The notes: generated by a model not told the origin, from the letters alone. A stretch of 64,000 bases of DNA from Saccharopolyspora ipomoeae (GCF_029952525.1 NZ_JASAOF010000027.1:1-64000), one strand, 5' to 3'; counted from the stretch's first letter, positions 16,667-25,253 are shown. Translations and numbers: made by a program.

Positions 16667-17069
16667 TCACGAATCGCGTTGCACTGCACCGTCGTGCAGG
16701 GCCGTCGCGACGAGCGCGGCGATCCCGCCGGTGTCCATTCCGGCCCCGTAGGCCCGGTCGAGCCACTGCTGCAATTCCTCGCGCAGCAGTTCCTGCTTCT
16801 CGACCCGGGCCGATCCGGCCCTGCTCGACGAACGTCCCCTGACCAGGACGCCCCTTCGCGGGCCCTCGATGTTCGAGCTCTCGATACGCCTTGAGCACGG
16901 TGTTCGGGTTGATGACCAAACTAGCCGCGACGTGCTTGACCGTGGGCAGACGGTCACCCGCGGACAGCTCACCGAGGCGAACCGCGTGTTCAACCTGGTC
17001 GACGAGCTGCCGAAACGGCGGCACGCCGGAGCCGGCATCAACGCGGAACTCGATCACCCATCTCCCCAT
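16667..17069 (-). pseudogene. Frameshifted GntR/YtrA-family regulator
   Basis: From ATG 17069 the sequence encodes a normal GntR DNA-binding domain (VPPFRQLVDQVEHAVRLGEL, LPTVKHVAASLVINPNTVLK, AYRELEHRG, GRPGQGTFVEQG). The frame then becomes unrelated. The expected YtrA-type C-terminal helix continues in another frame (VEKQELLREELQQWLDRAYG, IAALVATALHD) to a stop at 16667. One indel near 16805-16825 explains the shift. A full YtrA-type protein is about 125-135 residues, and the two pieces together give just that length. YtrA regulators usually control a following ABC transporter, which is absent here, so the locus looks decayed. A sequencing error is the alternative. Confidence 0.75.
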
Positions 17070-17161
17070 TACTCTAGATCCCTGGGTTGATGGATCGATG
17101 AGAGATCGCCAACCGCGGTTCGCGAACCGGCCGTGAACAGGGAAGGGAACGACCTGACGAT

Positions 17162-18637
17162 TCAGGCCGGGAAGGTCAGGCACACCAGCGATGCGCCCTC
17201 GTCGGCCGGCAGGGAGAAGTAGCGGGTGGTGTCGGACGAGCTGCTCGCGCACGACGCGTTGGGGTCGTTCTTGACGCTGGAGACGACCAGGACCGTGTTG
17301 TAGTGGCCGGGCAGCTCGGTCTCGTCGCAGTCGACGGCGGTGGTCGTCCCGATCTGCACGCCGCCGTCCGGCGTGGTCTCGGCCAGCACGCAGTACCTCG
17401 GCACCCACACCCGGTCCAGGCACAGCGTCGTGGTGTACCCGGAATCTCCGGTGTAGCTCCACGGGACGTAGTCCGAGGAGCCGCTGGTGCACTCCGAGCT
17501 GTCCAGCGACGTGCTGATCACCTTGAAGACGCCGGCGGTCTTGTCGTTGCAGGGCACGGCGTCCGGCGGCGTCGAGGTGTTCCACTCGCCCTCGCCGTCC
17601 TGGTAGACGGGCAGGCAGCTGCCCTCCTCGACGTCCTCGAACGCCTCCTCGGTCGAGTCGGTCGTCGAGGTCGTGGTCTCGGTGCTGTCGTACTCGTAGC
17701 TGTCGCTCTCGTCCCAGTCGTAGGACGAGGTGCTGTCGTAGGACGAGGTGGTCGTGGAGGCCTCGTCGGAATCCGACGTCGAGTCGTCGGAGGTGTCGAC
17801 CTGGCTGATACCGATGATCGACACCAGCAGCAGCCCGATCGCCACCAGCACCCCGACCACCGGCAGAACCCGGTACGGGGTCGTCTCGGTCGGTTCCGCG
17901 ATCGTCGCGGGAGGTTCGGCGGCGGGCGCCTGCAGCAACCGCAGCGCCTCGGCCGCGCTGGGACGGCGCGCCGGATCGGCTCCGCGCATCCGCGCGATCA
18001 ACCTGCCGAGCTCGCCCGCGGGAGCGTCATCGGCCTGGCCCGGCTGCCTGCCCGTGAGCGCGTGCTGGAGGGTCGTGCCCAGCGCGTGCACGTCCCCGGC
18101 CGCGGTCGGCGCTTCCTCGTCGTGCTCAGGCGCGCGGTAGGCCGGATCGCCGAGGGGCGTGTCGAAGCCGGTGAGCACGGCCTCGCCGCTGCCGGTCAGC
18201 CGGACGACCTGCGGTGACACTCCCCCGTGCGCGATGCCCTCGCGGTGCGCGACCGCCAGCGCGCGCAGCAGGTCCTCGGCGATCGGTGTCGCGGTCGTCT
18301 CGGGCACCGGCCCGTACGCGGCGACGTCCTCTTCGAGGGTGCGGCCCTCCACCAGGCGGGTCACCGACCACAGCACGTCCTGGTCGGCGACCAGCTCGTC
18401 GGCGAGGACGAGGTTCGCGCTGGAGCGCTGCGCGGCGGCCCGCCGGCGGGCGTGCTCGGTGCGCCGCCGGTCGAACGCGGCGACCCGGTCGGCGGCGTCC
18501 TGCGCCGAGGACACCCGGGTCCGTTCCAGGCTCACCTGCTCGCCGCTGTCCTCGTCGCGGGCTCGCCATCGAGCTCCGGACGCGCGCAGCAGTCGGTAGC
18601 GCCCGCCGACGAGGTCGCCTTCCTGCGGTTGTGCCAT
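17162..18637 (-). CDS. Membrane-anchored pseudokinase with Cys-rich extracellular domain
   Basis: A 491-residue protein. Residues 10-230 follow the Ser/Thr protein-kinase fold (GGRYRLLRASG, LWSVTRLVEGRTLEE, LLRALAVAHREGIAHGGVSP, GDVHALGTTLQHALTGRQPG, DPARRPSAAEALRLL). The key residues are gone: VSLERTRV replaces the VAIK lysine, HGGVSPQVV replaces HRDxKPxN, and GFD replaces DFG. It should not phosphorylate. One membrane segment (VLPVVGVLVAIGLLLVSIIG, about 257-278) leads to a 70-residue Ser/Thr/Asp/Tyr-rich spacer and a C-terminal extracellular domain with six or more Cys, probably disulfide-bonded. It is the last gene of a four-gene minus-strand unit and begins 20 bp after the upstream stop. 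Probably a sensor or scaffold; partners unknown. Confidence 0.78.
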   Translation of the reverse strand: MAQPQEGDLVGGRYRLLRASGARWRARDEDSGEQVSLERTRVSSAQDAADRVAAFDRRRTEHARRRAAAQRSSANLVLADELVADQDVLWSVTRLVEGRTLEEDVAAYGPVPETTATPIAEDLLRALAVAHREGIAHGGVSPQVVRLTGSGEAVLTGFDTPLGDPAYRAPEHDEEAPTAAGDVHALGTTLQHALTGRQPGQADDAPAGELGRLIARMRGADPARRPSAAEALRLLQAPAAEPPATIAEPTETTPYRVLPVVGVLVAIGLLLVSIIGISQVDTSDDSTSDSDEASTTTSSYDSTSSYDWDESDSYEYDSTETTTSTTDSTEEAFEDVEEGSCLPVYQDGEGEWNTSTPPDAVPCNDKTAGVFKVISTSLDSSECTSGSSDYVPWSYTGDSGYTTTLCLDRVWVPRYCVLAETTPDGGVQIGTTTAVDCDETELPGHYNTVLVVSSVKNDPNASCASSSSDTTRYFSLPADEGASLVCLTFPA

Positions 18638-18656
18638 CCCGACGCGCCCTCCCCGA

Positions 18657-19028
18657 TCAGCCGAAGAAGGCGCTCACGGCACCCTCGACGTTCGTCACCG
18701 CGGTCGCCAGCTCACCGACGTGTCCGGCCGAGGACGAGATCCCGGCCAGCAGCCGCGAGATCCTGCCCCTGTCGGGCGTGTCCTCCTCCGCAGCAGCGAC
18801 CAGCTCGTCGGCCTCGCGCACAGCACCGCCAGCGAGTTCGCCGTCATCGAGTTCGCCGTCGTCGACGGCGCGCCGCAGTTCCGCCCGCAGCTGCTGGATC
18901 TGCTCCCGCAACTCCCGCAGCTCGCGGGAGTTGCCGTAGGAGACGGCCCGCGCGTGCGGCCCCGCGGCCACCGCGTCGGCGTTGAGCTGACCCGATCCGC
19001 TGATGTTGATCCCGTGGTTCTCCGCCAT
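18657..19028 (-). CDS. Small coiled-coil protein with N-terminal SG-repeat motif
   Basis: A 123-residue protein. The first 30 residues (INISGSGQLNADAVAAGPHA, RAVSYG) form a short beta-like motif. Residues 33-60 are a strong coiled coil (RELRELREQIQQLRAELRRA), followed by an acidic helical part and a C-terminal helical region (LAGISSSAGHVGELATAVTN). A very similar N-terminal motif sits at the C-terminus of the upstream zinc-ribbon protein (VYVSGQGSLTAGSLAVGTNP). Such G/A motifs recur in actinobacterial STAND and conflict proteins and may let partners assemble; that is inference. ATG 19028 follows the upstream stop by 4 bases with GGGAAG as ribosome site. No enzyme signature is seen. Confidence 0.65.
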   Translation of the reverse strand: MAENHGINISGSGQLNADAVAAGPHARAVSYGNSRELRELREQIQQLRAELRRAVDDGELDDGELAGGAVREADELVAAAEEDTPDRGRISRLLAGISSSAGHVGELATAVTNVEGAVSAFFG

Positions 19029-19032
19029 GCGA

Positions 19033-20592
19033 TCACTTCCCTCTGCCCGCCGGCGCCGAACGGGGCCGGGTGAAGGTGCTTCCCGCTCGCGACACGACCT
19101 TCGCGATCGGATTGGTGCCCACGGCGAGACTTCCCGCGGTCAGACTGCCCTGCCCGGACACGTAGACACCGTTGTTGAGGATGGTGGTCTGCCGTTCCCG
19201 CAGGTCCCGGGTGTCGATGTCGTGCTCGTCCAGGAACTCCTCCAGCGCGTCGACCACGCGCCGCTCGACGACCTTGGAGTACATCTCCTTGTCCAGGGCC
19301 TGGAAGTAGCGGTGGTACCACTTCTCGGCGGCCAGCTCGCGCAGGCAGATCTCAGCGCCGTAGTTGAAGCTGCGGCCGTGCTTGATGGCACGGGCCTCCC
19401 GCATCCGCCCGAGCACGTCCTCCAGCGGTGCGAGCACGACCGAGGACAACCGCGTCACCGCCCCGAAGGTGACCGGCACGAACCGCAGCAGGCACGAACG
19501 GGTCGCCCTGGCGAGCTGCAGCGGCGTGGGCGCGTCCAGCAGGCGGTCCACCTGCTGGTAGCGATCGTGGATCGGCCGCAGCAAGGAGTAGTTCGCCTCG
19601 ACGTGCAGCTGATCCCCGCGCGGCAGCAGCGAGAACCGCAGGAACAGCGTCACCACGAGATCACCGCTCCACCCGCCCACGCGGATCACCAGGTACGGGC
19701 GCGCCCTGCTGGTGGCGTCCTCGCGCATCCGGGCGATCACGTCCTCGTCGACCCGAGCCGCCGGGGCGGCGAGCTCGTTCGGCAGCACGGCGCGCTTGAC
19801 CGCCGGATCGAGGCCGTGCAGCAGGTCCAGGCCGCTGACGAAGACCCGGTCCTCGACCACCAGTCCCGGCAGCCCGATCTCGCGGACGGCGTCGGCGATG
19901 TGGTCCCGCAGCTCGCCCGTCGTGAAGTCGATGACGTCGGCGCAGCCCTCGGCCGGTTTCGCCACGTTCAGGGTGAACGACCAGTTCCCGAACGAGTCGC
20001 CGTAACCGGAGAACGGGCCGTACTGCGCGGAAACCGTGACGTTCCCCCGGTTCTGGAGCTCGATGGCGTCCAGCCGGGCCCGGATCGCACCGCTGCCGGG
20101 TGCGGGCGCGTGCGCGGGGTCGAACACGTCGCGCCGCAGGCGCTTGGCCAGAACTCCGTACTGGGTGGACAGCGTTTCGACCAGCAGCACGGCCCATCCG
20201 GCGAACAACGCCAGCAGCACCCACTCGGATTCGGGACTCGCGAGGAGCACGAGACCGATCACCAGCAGCGCCACCAGAACCACGTCCCGGATCATCTGCC
20301 TGGACCGCGCGGCCGCCCCGTACTTGAGGACGGTGACGAGATCGACCCCGGGCGAGGACGCGATCGTGCGGTAGTGCGCTTTGAGGATCTTCTTGTGCGC
20401 CTGGTGGTTCAGGCTCGCGTTCATCTGCAACGCCGCGCACAGGTAGCGCGTCGCGTCGCGGTTGAACCCCGTTCCCGGCACGACCCGGGTCGGCGGCACC
20501 GTCTCCGAGTTGGCCGGGACCCGGTCCCGGCCGCACTCCGGGCACCGCACGAGTTCGTCGGCGTGGTCGACACCGCAGTAGTGGCACTTCAT
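19033..20592 (-). CDS. Zinc-ribbon membrane protein, function unknown
   Basis: A 519-residue protein from ATG 20592; an in-frame GTG lies at 20601. Residues 1-30 are a zinc ribbon (MKCHYCGVDHADELVRCPEC). Two adjacent membrane segments (VVLVALLVIGLVLLA and WVLLALFAGWAVLLVETL) lie near residues 105-145. The rest is a large soluble region without recognised motifs, rich in Arg and Asp, ending in a long helical part (EKWYHRYFQALDKEMYSKVV). The C-terminus carries the same SG motif (VYVSGQGSLTAGSLAVG) as the next gene. It is the second gene of a tight four-gene unit, with 4 bp to the next start. I do not recognise a family; a role as membrane platform for the unit is inference. Confidence 0.7.
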   Translation of the reverse strand: MKCHYCGVDHADELVRCPECGRDRVPANSETVPPTRVVPGTGFNRDATRYLCAALQMNASLNHQAHKKILKAHYRTIASSPGVDLVTVLKYGAAARSRQMIRDVVLVALLVIGLVLLASPESEWVLLALFAGWAVLLVETLSTQYGVLAKRLRRDVFDPAHAPAPGSGAIRARLDAIELQNRGNVTVSAQYGPFSGYGDSFGNWSFTLNVAKPAEGCADVIDFTTGELRDHIADAVREIGLPGLVVEDRVFVSGLDLLHGLDPAVKRAVLPNELAAPAARVDEDVIARMREDATSRARPYLVIRVGGWSGDLVVTLFLRFSLLPRGDQLHVEANYSLLRPIHDRYQQVDRLLDAPTPLQLARATRSCLLRFVPVTFGAVTRLSSVVLAPLEDVLGRMREARAIKHGRSFNYGAEICLRELAAEKWYHRYFQALDKEMYSKVVERRVVDALEEFLDEHDIDTRDLRERQTTILNNGVYVSGQGSLTAGSLAVGTNPIAKVVSRAGSTFTRPRSAPAGRGK

Positions 20593-20620
20593 CGGTCCCA
20601 CCGCTTCCAGCGCATCGTGG

Positions 20621-21508
20621 TCAATCCAGGTATTCGACGGAGATCGGTTCGGCGCCGGGACTCGGCGTGCTCGCGGCGGCCGCGGCGCGGGCGGGCAGCG
20701 GACCGCGCGCGGTGAACGAGCCGCGTCCGGCGTAGACCTCGCCCGCCAGGACCGAGCTGAGCTCCACCATCGAAGGCCGCTGCTCGCGGTCGGTGCTGAG
20801 CAGCGCGTCGAGCAGGATTTCGCGGAGCCCCCGATTGCCGAAGCCGTCGGAGTCGGCCAGGTCGTGGGCGACAGCGGCCCTTTCGGTGCTCCCGGTGAGG
20901 ACGCGCGCGACGAGCAGAGCCACGCGGAAGCGGTCGGTGGCGTTGTCGGCGTCCGTCGCGGCCGGGGCGAGCGGGTCGTCCCAGCCGTCCCGGCGCGCGT
21001 TCGGCACCGCGCCGCGCGCGCACCTGTCGACGTCGAGGACGAGCACCGAGGCGTCCCGACCCCAACGAGCGGTGTCCTCCGACCAGTCCGGGTGGACCAG
21101 GTGGTGGCGTTCGAGGACCTCGGCCACTGCCACGAGTTCCCGGCACGCGCCCAGGCGTTGGGCCCGCGTCGCGCGCACGCCCCGGAGCGGTGCGAGTGGT
21201 TCGGGGATCTCCGGGATCACGCACCCGCGAGCCGGGTTCTCGGGAGTCGTGATGCGCGCGACCGGCCAGCAGGTGTGGCGGCGCAGCGTCGCGACGTCCT
21301 CCGCCGGAAGGGCTGCGGGCAAGGCGACGAGTTCGTCGAGGCGGTCGGCTTCGGCGCGGTCACCGGGTTCGTCGTAGAGCTTCGCCGACCAGCCGGGCCG
21401 GGCCTCGATGAGGTGGCTCGCGCCGTCCCCGGAGCTGAACAGCTCGCCCAACTCGGCCAGCGCCAGCACGGCGGGCATCGGCCGATCGCCGGTCGTCGTC
21501 TCAGCCAA
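20621..21508 (-). CDS. Kinase-like fold protein, first gene of the four-gene unit
   Basis: About 295 residues. A kinase-like N-lobe (SHLIEARPGWSAKLYDEPGD, with Lys in SAKLY) is followed by a C-lobe in which LERHHLVHPDWSEDTARWG stands for the catalytic loop and SVLVLDVDRCARG for the metal loop. The end of the domain has the usual helical block (LREILLDALLSTDREQRPSM). Unlike the pseudokinase at the other end of the unit, it keeps His-x-Asp and a DxD metal motif, so catalysis is possible, though not with a classic HRD. The C-terminal 50 residues are Ala/Pro-rich. TTG 21508 is chosen because GGGGAGG lies just upstream; ATG 21478 is the alternative. It starts the operon, divergent from the antiporter gene. 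Confidence 0.6.
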   Translation of the reverse strand: MAETTTGDRPMPAVLALAELGELFSSGDGASHLIEARPGWSAKLYDEPGDRAEADRLDELVALPAALPAEDVATLRRHTCWPVARITTPENPARGCVIPEIPEPLAPLRGVRATRAQRLGACRELVAVAEVLERHHLVHPDWSEDTARWGRDASVLVLDVDRCARGAVPNARRDGWDDPLAPAATDADNATDRFRVALLVARVLTGSTERAAVAHDLADSDGFGNRGLREILLDALLSTDREQRPSMVELSSVLAGEVYAGRGSFTARGPLPARAAAAASTPSPGAEPISVEYLD

Positions 21509-21787
21509 CCTGCCTCCCCACCTGGTGCGCGACGGCACTGTGACGAGCGAGATCACCCGGAGCCACCGTCGAGCAGAACGAACCGTAGTGGGACGACGGG
21601 GACGACGACCCGGTTCCGGAACTTTTCGCCCGGTTGGCGCAACCGTTTTCCGGGCGGTGCGGCGCGTTCTCACCCGGTCGTCACAGCCCCGGAACGACCG
21701 CGCGACGCTCCACGCGCCGCCGCTCGCTGGACGTCCTCGGCTCGTCGACCCGGCGTTCCGGTCCGGGTGCGGTTAGCGTTGGTCAAC

Positions 21788-23011
21788 ATGGGTGCTGAGC
21801 ACGGGCTGGTGGCTGATCTCCTGTCGGTGTGGTGGATCGCGCTGGCCGCGGCGTTGGGGCCGGTGTTCGCGCTCGTCACCCGGCGGGTGGTGCCGGATGT
21901 GGTGTGGCTGCTGGTGTTCGGGGCTCTGATCGGGCCGCACGCGCTCGGGTTGGCGAGCGAGACCGACGCTGTGGGGTTCCTGCGCGAGCTCGGGCTGGGG
22001 TTGTTGTTCCTGCTGGCGGGGTTCGAGGTCCGGGTCGCGGACATGCACGGGGCCCAGGGCAGGCACGCGGCGCTGACCTGGCTGGTGTGCGCCGTTCTCG
22101 GCGTCGCTGCGGGACTGCTGCTGACCGGCGGTCAGGTGCAGGTGGCGGTCGTCATCGCGATCGCCTCGACGTCGACGGCGCTGGGCACGCTGCTTCCGAT
22201 CTTGAAGGACTCCGGCGGGATGGGCACTCCGCTGGGGCGGGCGATCATGACCCACGGCGCCTACGGCGAGCTGCTGCCCATCGTGGCGATGTCGGTGCTG
22301 CTGTCCACGCGCGGGACGTGGCAGGCCGCCGTCGTGCTGCTCGCGTTCGCCGCGGCGGCGGTGATCGTGGTCGCGCTCCCCGCCCGCATCCTGCGCAGGT
22401 TGCCGCTGCTGGGCCGAGCCGTCATGGGTGCCTCGAACACGACGATGCAGACCACGTTGCGCATCACCGTTCTCGTGCTGGTGACGTTGATGCTGCTGAC
22501 GGCCGTGCTCGAACTCGACGTCGCTCTGGGCGCGTTCTCCGCCGGTCTGCTGTCGAACGCGGTGCTGCAGGCGGTCGCCCAGCGTCACGCGGAGGAGATC
22601 TCGCACAAGATCGAGATCGTCGGGTTCAGCCTGCTCATCCCGGTGTTCTTCGTGACGAGCGGGATGGCCATCGACATCGCCGCGGTCGCTTCGCAGTGGC
22701 CGCTGCTGCTCGGGTTCATCGCGGTGATCCTGCTCGTGCGCGGCCTGCCGGTGTTCCTGCGCGAAGCGTGGACCACGACCCGATCCGGCATCACCGGCAC
22801 CCGCGACCAGATGGCGCTCGGCCTCTACGCGGCCACCGGCCTGCCGATCATCGTCGCGGTCACCCAGATCGCCGCGTCCTCCCGGCTCATCACCGGCACA
22901 ACAGCCTCGGTCATGGTCTGCGCAGGAGCGGTGACGGTCCTCCTCTTCCCCCTCATCGCCACCCACATCTCCCGCAGCAGCCCAACGCCGACGGACCAGG
23001 TCAACCCATGA
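21788..23011 (+). CDS. Cation:proton antiporter, CPA2 (KefB-like) family
   Basis: A 407-residue integral membrane protein with 11-13 predicted segments covering nearly its whole length. Family motifs: VVWLLVFGALIGPHALGL, ELGLGLLFLLAGFEV, AIASTSTALGTLLPIL, LDVALGAFSAGLLSNA and GFSLLIPVFFVTSGM. It probably exchanges K+ or Na+ for protons. There is no C-terminal nucleotide-binding (RCK/TrkA-N) domain, which many KefB proteins have. ATG 21788 is chosen; the frame is open much further upstream, but that part overlaps the divergent kinase-like gene. It ends 4 bp before the convergent alcohol dehydrogenase gene. Confidence 0.9.
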   Translation: MGAEHGLVADLLSVWWIALAAALGPVFALVTRRVVPDVVWLLVFGALIGPHALGLASETDAVGFLRELGLGLLFLLAGFEVRVADMHGAQGRHAALTWLVCAVLGVAAGLLLTGGQVQVAVVIAIASTSTALGTLLPILKDSGGMGTPLGRAIMTHGAYGELLPIVAMSVLLSTRGTWQAAVVLLAFAAAAVIVVALPARILRRLPLLGRAVMGASNTTMQTTLRITVLVLVTLMLLTAVLELDVALGAFSAGLLSNAVLQAVAQRHAEEISHKIEIVGFSLLIPVFFVTSGMAIDIAAVASQWPLLLGFIAVILLVRGLPVFLREAWTTTRSGITGTRDQMALGLYAATGLPIIVAVTQIAASSRLITGTTASVMVCAGAVTVLLFPLIATHISRSSPTPTDQVNP

Positions 23012-23015
23012 CCCC

Positions 23016-24050
23016 TCACAGCGCGGGGTTGATCATGGTCATTCCTGCGACCGCGGCTTGGTCGAAGGTGGGGAGCAGGGTGGCTGCTTCGGTGAGGCCG
23101 ATGGTGCGTTCGATGAGGGCTTGCGGGGCGAGGTGGCCCTGGTCGATCAGCGCGAGCATGCCCGGGTAGTCGGTGGCCGGCATGCCGTGGCTGCCCAGGA
23201 GGTCGAGTTCCCAGGCGATGACCCGGGACATCGGGATGCGCGGGTGGCCGTCGACCGGTGGGAGGAGGCCGATCTGGACGTGGCGGCCTCGACGGCGGAG
23301 GCTGAAGATCGCGTCCGAGCTGGTCCGCTCGCTGCCGACCGCGTCGACGGCGACGTGGGCGCCGCCGGAGGTGAGGTCGTGGACGGCGGCGGGGGTGTCG
23401 GTTCCGGCTTCGACGGTGTGGTCGGCGCCGAGGGCGCGGGCGACCGCGAGGGCTCCCGGGTTGCGGTCGATGGCGACGACGTGGGCGCCGAGCGCCTTGG
23501 CGATCATGACCGCGCTCAGGCCGACGCCTCCCGCACCGATCACCGCGACCCACTCCCCCTCGGCCAGCCGGGCGCGGCCGACCAGGCCCCGGTAGGCGGT
23601 GGCGAAGCGGCAACCGAGTCCGGCCGCGGCCTCGAACCCGACGCCGTCGGGGATGGCGACGAGGTTCGTGTCGGCGGCGTGCAGGGCGACTTCCTCGGCG
23701 AACGAGCCCCACGTGGTGAAGCCGGGTTGTTGCTGGTCGGGGCACACCTGGGCGTTGCCGCTGCCGCACCACTCGCAGCGACCGCAGCCGCAGACGAACG
23801 GGACCGTCACCCGGTCACCGACCGCGAAGTTCGCCACGCCCGCGCCGACGGCGCTGATCACGCCGGCCAGCTCGTGACCGGGCACGTGCGGGAGGGCGAT
23901 GTCGTCGTGGCCCGCCCAGGCGTGCCAGTCGCTGCGGCACAGGCCGGTCGCGTGCACCCGGACGACGACTCCGCCGTCGGGGGCGGTCGGCTCGGGAACC
24001 TCGCGCACCTCCGGCTCGGCACCGATCGCATCGAAGACGACTGCTCGCAC
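23016..24050 (-). CDS. Zinc-dependent alcohol dehydrogenase (MDR family)
   Basis: A 344-residue medium-chain dehydrogenase. The catalytic zinc site is seen in LCRSDWHAW and LPHVPGHELAG. The structural zinc site has four Cys in CGCGRCEWCGSGNAQVC. The nucleotide-binding fold is VIGAGGVGLSAVMIAKALGA with a following Asp (VAIDRN), which favours NAD over NADP. Substrate unknown. It is the last gene in the minus-strand group with the nitrile hydratase genes, 72 bp behind them, so a joint pathway for nitrile or alcohol use is possible but not shown. Confidence 0.9.
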   Translation of the reverse strand: MRAVVFDAIGAEPEVREVPEPTAPDGGVVVRVHATGLCRSDWHAWAGHDDIALPHVPGHELAGVISAVGAGVANFAVGDRVTVPFVCGCGRCEWCGSGNAQVCPDQQQPGFTTWGSFAEEVALHAADTNLVAIPDGVGFEAAAGLGCRFATAYRGLVGRARLAEGEWVAVIGAGGVGLSAVMIAKALGAHVVAIDRNPGALAVARALGADHTVEAGTDTPAAVHDLTSGGAHVAVDAVGSERTSSDAIFSLRRRGRHVQIGLLPPVDGHPRIPMSRVIAWELDLLGSHGMPATDYPGMLALIDQGHLAPQALIERTIGLTEAATLLPTFDQAAVAGMTMINPAL

Positions 24051-24122
24051 TGCTCACTCCCAGGACACCGACGACGTCGGGCGACTGTAACCGCGGACCA
24101 GCGGCGCCGAGGTCCCAGGTCG

Positions 24123-24713
24123 TCACACGGCGGCGGTGCCGATCAGCCCTTCGCGGGTGACGAGCTCGGCGAGCTGCGCCTCGCCGCGGTCCTCGGTGCC
24201 GTCGGGGCGGCGCGGGAGGACCATGTAGCGGGTCTCGGCGCTCGAATCCCAGACGGTGATGTTCACGTCCTGGTCGAGGTGCAGGCCGAACTCGGCGAGG
24301 ACGCCTCGCGGATCGCGGACCACGCCCGAGCGGTAGGCCTCGTACTTGTACCAGCTCGGCGACGGCCCCAGCAGCGCCAGCGGGTAGCAGGAGCACAGGG
24401 TGCAGACGATGACGTTGTGGCTGGTGGGAGTGTTCTCGACGACCTTGAGCCGCTGGTCCTGCAGCCCACCTCCCATCGACAGCCCGAGCTCGTGCAGCGC
24501 GGAGTTGGCGTCGGCGAGCAGGCGAGCGCGGAACCCGTCGTCGGTCCAGGCGCGCGCCACGACGCGGGCACCGTTGGTCGGGGACGCGTTGTCGAGGAAG
24601 TTCGCGACCGCCGAGTCCAGTTCGGCGTCGCTGGTCAGACCGGCTTCGATCAGCCGCTCCTCCAGCCTGCGCACCCGTGCCGCGACGGGCAGGCTCGCGT
24701 GATCACCGCTCAT
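24123..24713 (-). CDS. Nitrile hydratase alpha subunit, cobalt type
   Basis: A 196-residue protein carrying the metal site VCTLCSCYP. Thr in CTLCSC is typical of cobalt-type enzymes, where iron types have CSLCSC. Two of these Cys are normally oxidised to sulfenic and sulfinic acids. The flanks ARVVARAWTDDGFRARLLAD and WYKYEAYRSGVVRDPRGVL are typical of the family. The enzyme hydrates a nitrile to an amide; thiocyanate hydrolase gamma is a close relative. ATG 24713 follows GGAGGA and overlaps the end of the beta C-half gene by 4 bases, so translation is coupled. Confidence 0.93.
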   Translation of the reverse strand: MSGDHASLPVAARVRRLEERLIEAGLTSDAELDSAVANFLDNASPTNGARVVARAWTDDGFRARLLADANSALHELGLSMGGGLQDQRLKVVENTPTSHNVIVCTLCSCYPLALLGPSPSWYKYEAYRSGVVRDPRGVLAEFGLHLDQDVNITVWDSSAETRYMVLPRRPDGTEDRGEAQLAELVTREGLIGTAAV

Positions 24714-24988
24714 GATTCCTCCGTCAGGTAGGACTCCCACAGGTCGACCGTGACGTCGTGCGCACCGTCGCCCCACAGGTCGCGGGCGGCGAAGCGGACC
24801 GTGTAGACCGGTTCGACGCGGGAGTCGGGTCGCTGCCGCGCCCGGTCGTCGGGAAGCGGGTACGCGCCCTGGCACTCGACGACCTCACCCACGCGGCCCC
24901 GCACGTACCTCGGGACGCGGGTGTGGTGCGGCGGGTCGACCGGCGCGGCGCGGACCCGGCTGCCGGGGGCGAATCGCGGTTCACTCAC
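24710..24988 (-). CDS. Nitrile hydratase beta subunit, C-terminal half
   Basis: A 92-residue SH3-like domain corresponding to the C-terminal half of a normal beta subunit (FAPGSRVRA, HTRVPRYVRGRVGEV, YTVRFAARDLWGD, VDLWESYL). A standard beta subunit is one chain of about 220 residues; here it is a separate gene. Similar three-chain layouts are known in toyocamycin nitrile hydratase and thiocyanate hydrolase. GTG 24988 overlaps the preceding stop by 8 bases. Confidence 0.9.
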   Translation of the reverse strand: MSEPRFAPGSRVRAAPVDPPHHTRVPRYVRGRVGEVVECQGAYPLPDDRARQRPDSRVEPVYTVRFAARDLWGDGAHDVTVDLWESYLTEES

Positions 24989-25253
24989 GGTCCAGCAACC
25001 CCTTCTCCGCCAGCAGCGTTTCGATGCCTGCCAGCCAGCGCTCGTAGTACGAGGAGGTCAGGTAGTCCTGGGGCGGCATCCGCTCGACCGCGTCGCGGAA
25101 CTCGTCGAGGTTGTAGGCACCGCGCGCCAGCAGAACCCGCTGCAGCGCGAACACGCGCGCCTCCCAGTCCGCGTGGAAGACCGGGGCCTCGTCCACGTCC
25201 GGGTCGACCGCACCGAACCCCTGCTGCCCGCCGACGTCGTTGACTCTGCTCAC
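24981..25253 (-). CDS. Nitrile hydratase beta subunit, N-terminal half
   Basis: A 90-residue protein matching the N-terminal half of beta subunits (VNDVGGQQGFGAVDPD, PVFHADWEARVFALQ, LDEFRDAVERMPPQDYL, YYERWLAGIETLLAEKG). Related small accessory or activator proteins exist, but the VNDVGG start argues for a true beta half. GTG 25253 begins the three-gene unit. No separate activator gene is seen, so either this chain also inserts cobalt or the activator lies elsewhere. Confidence 0.9.
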   Translation of the reverse strand: MSRVNDVGGQQGFGAVDPDVDEAPVFHADWEARVFALQRVLLARGAYNLDEFRDAVERMPPQDYLTSSYYERWLAGIETLLAEKGLLDRE

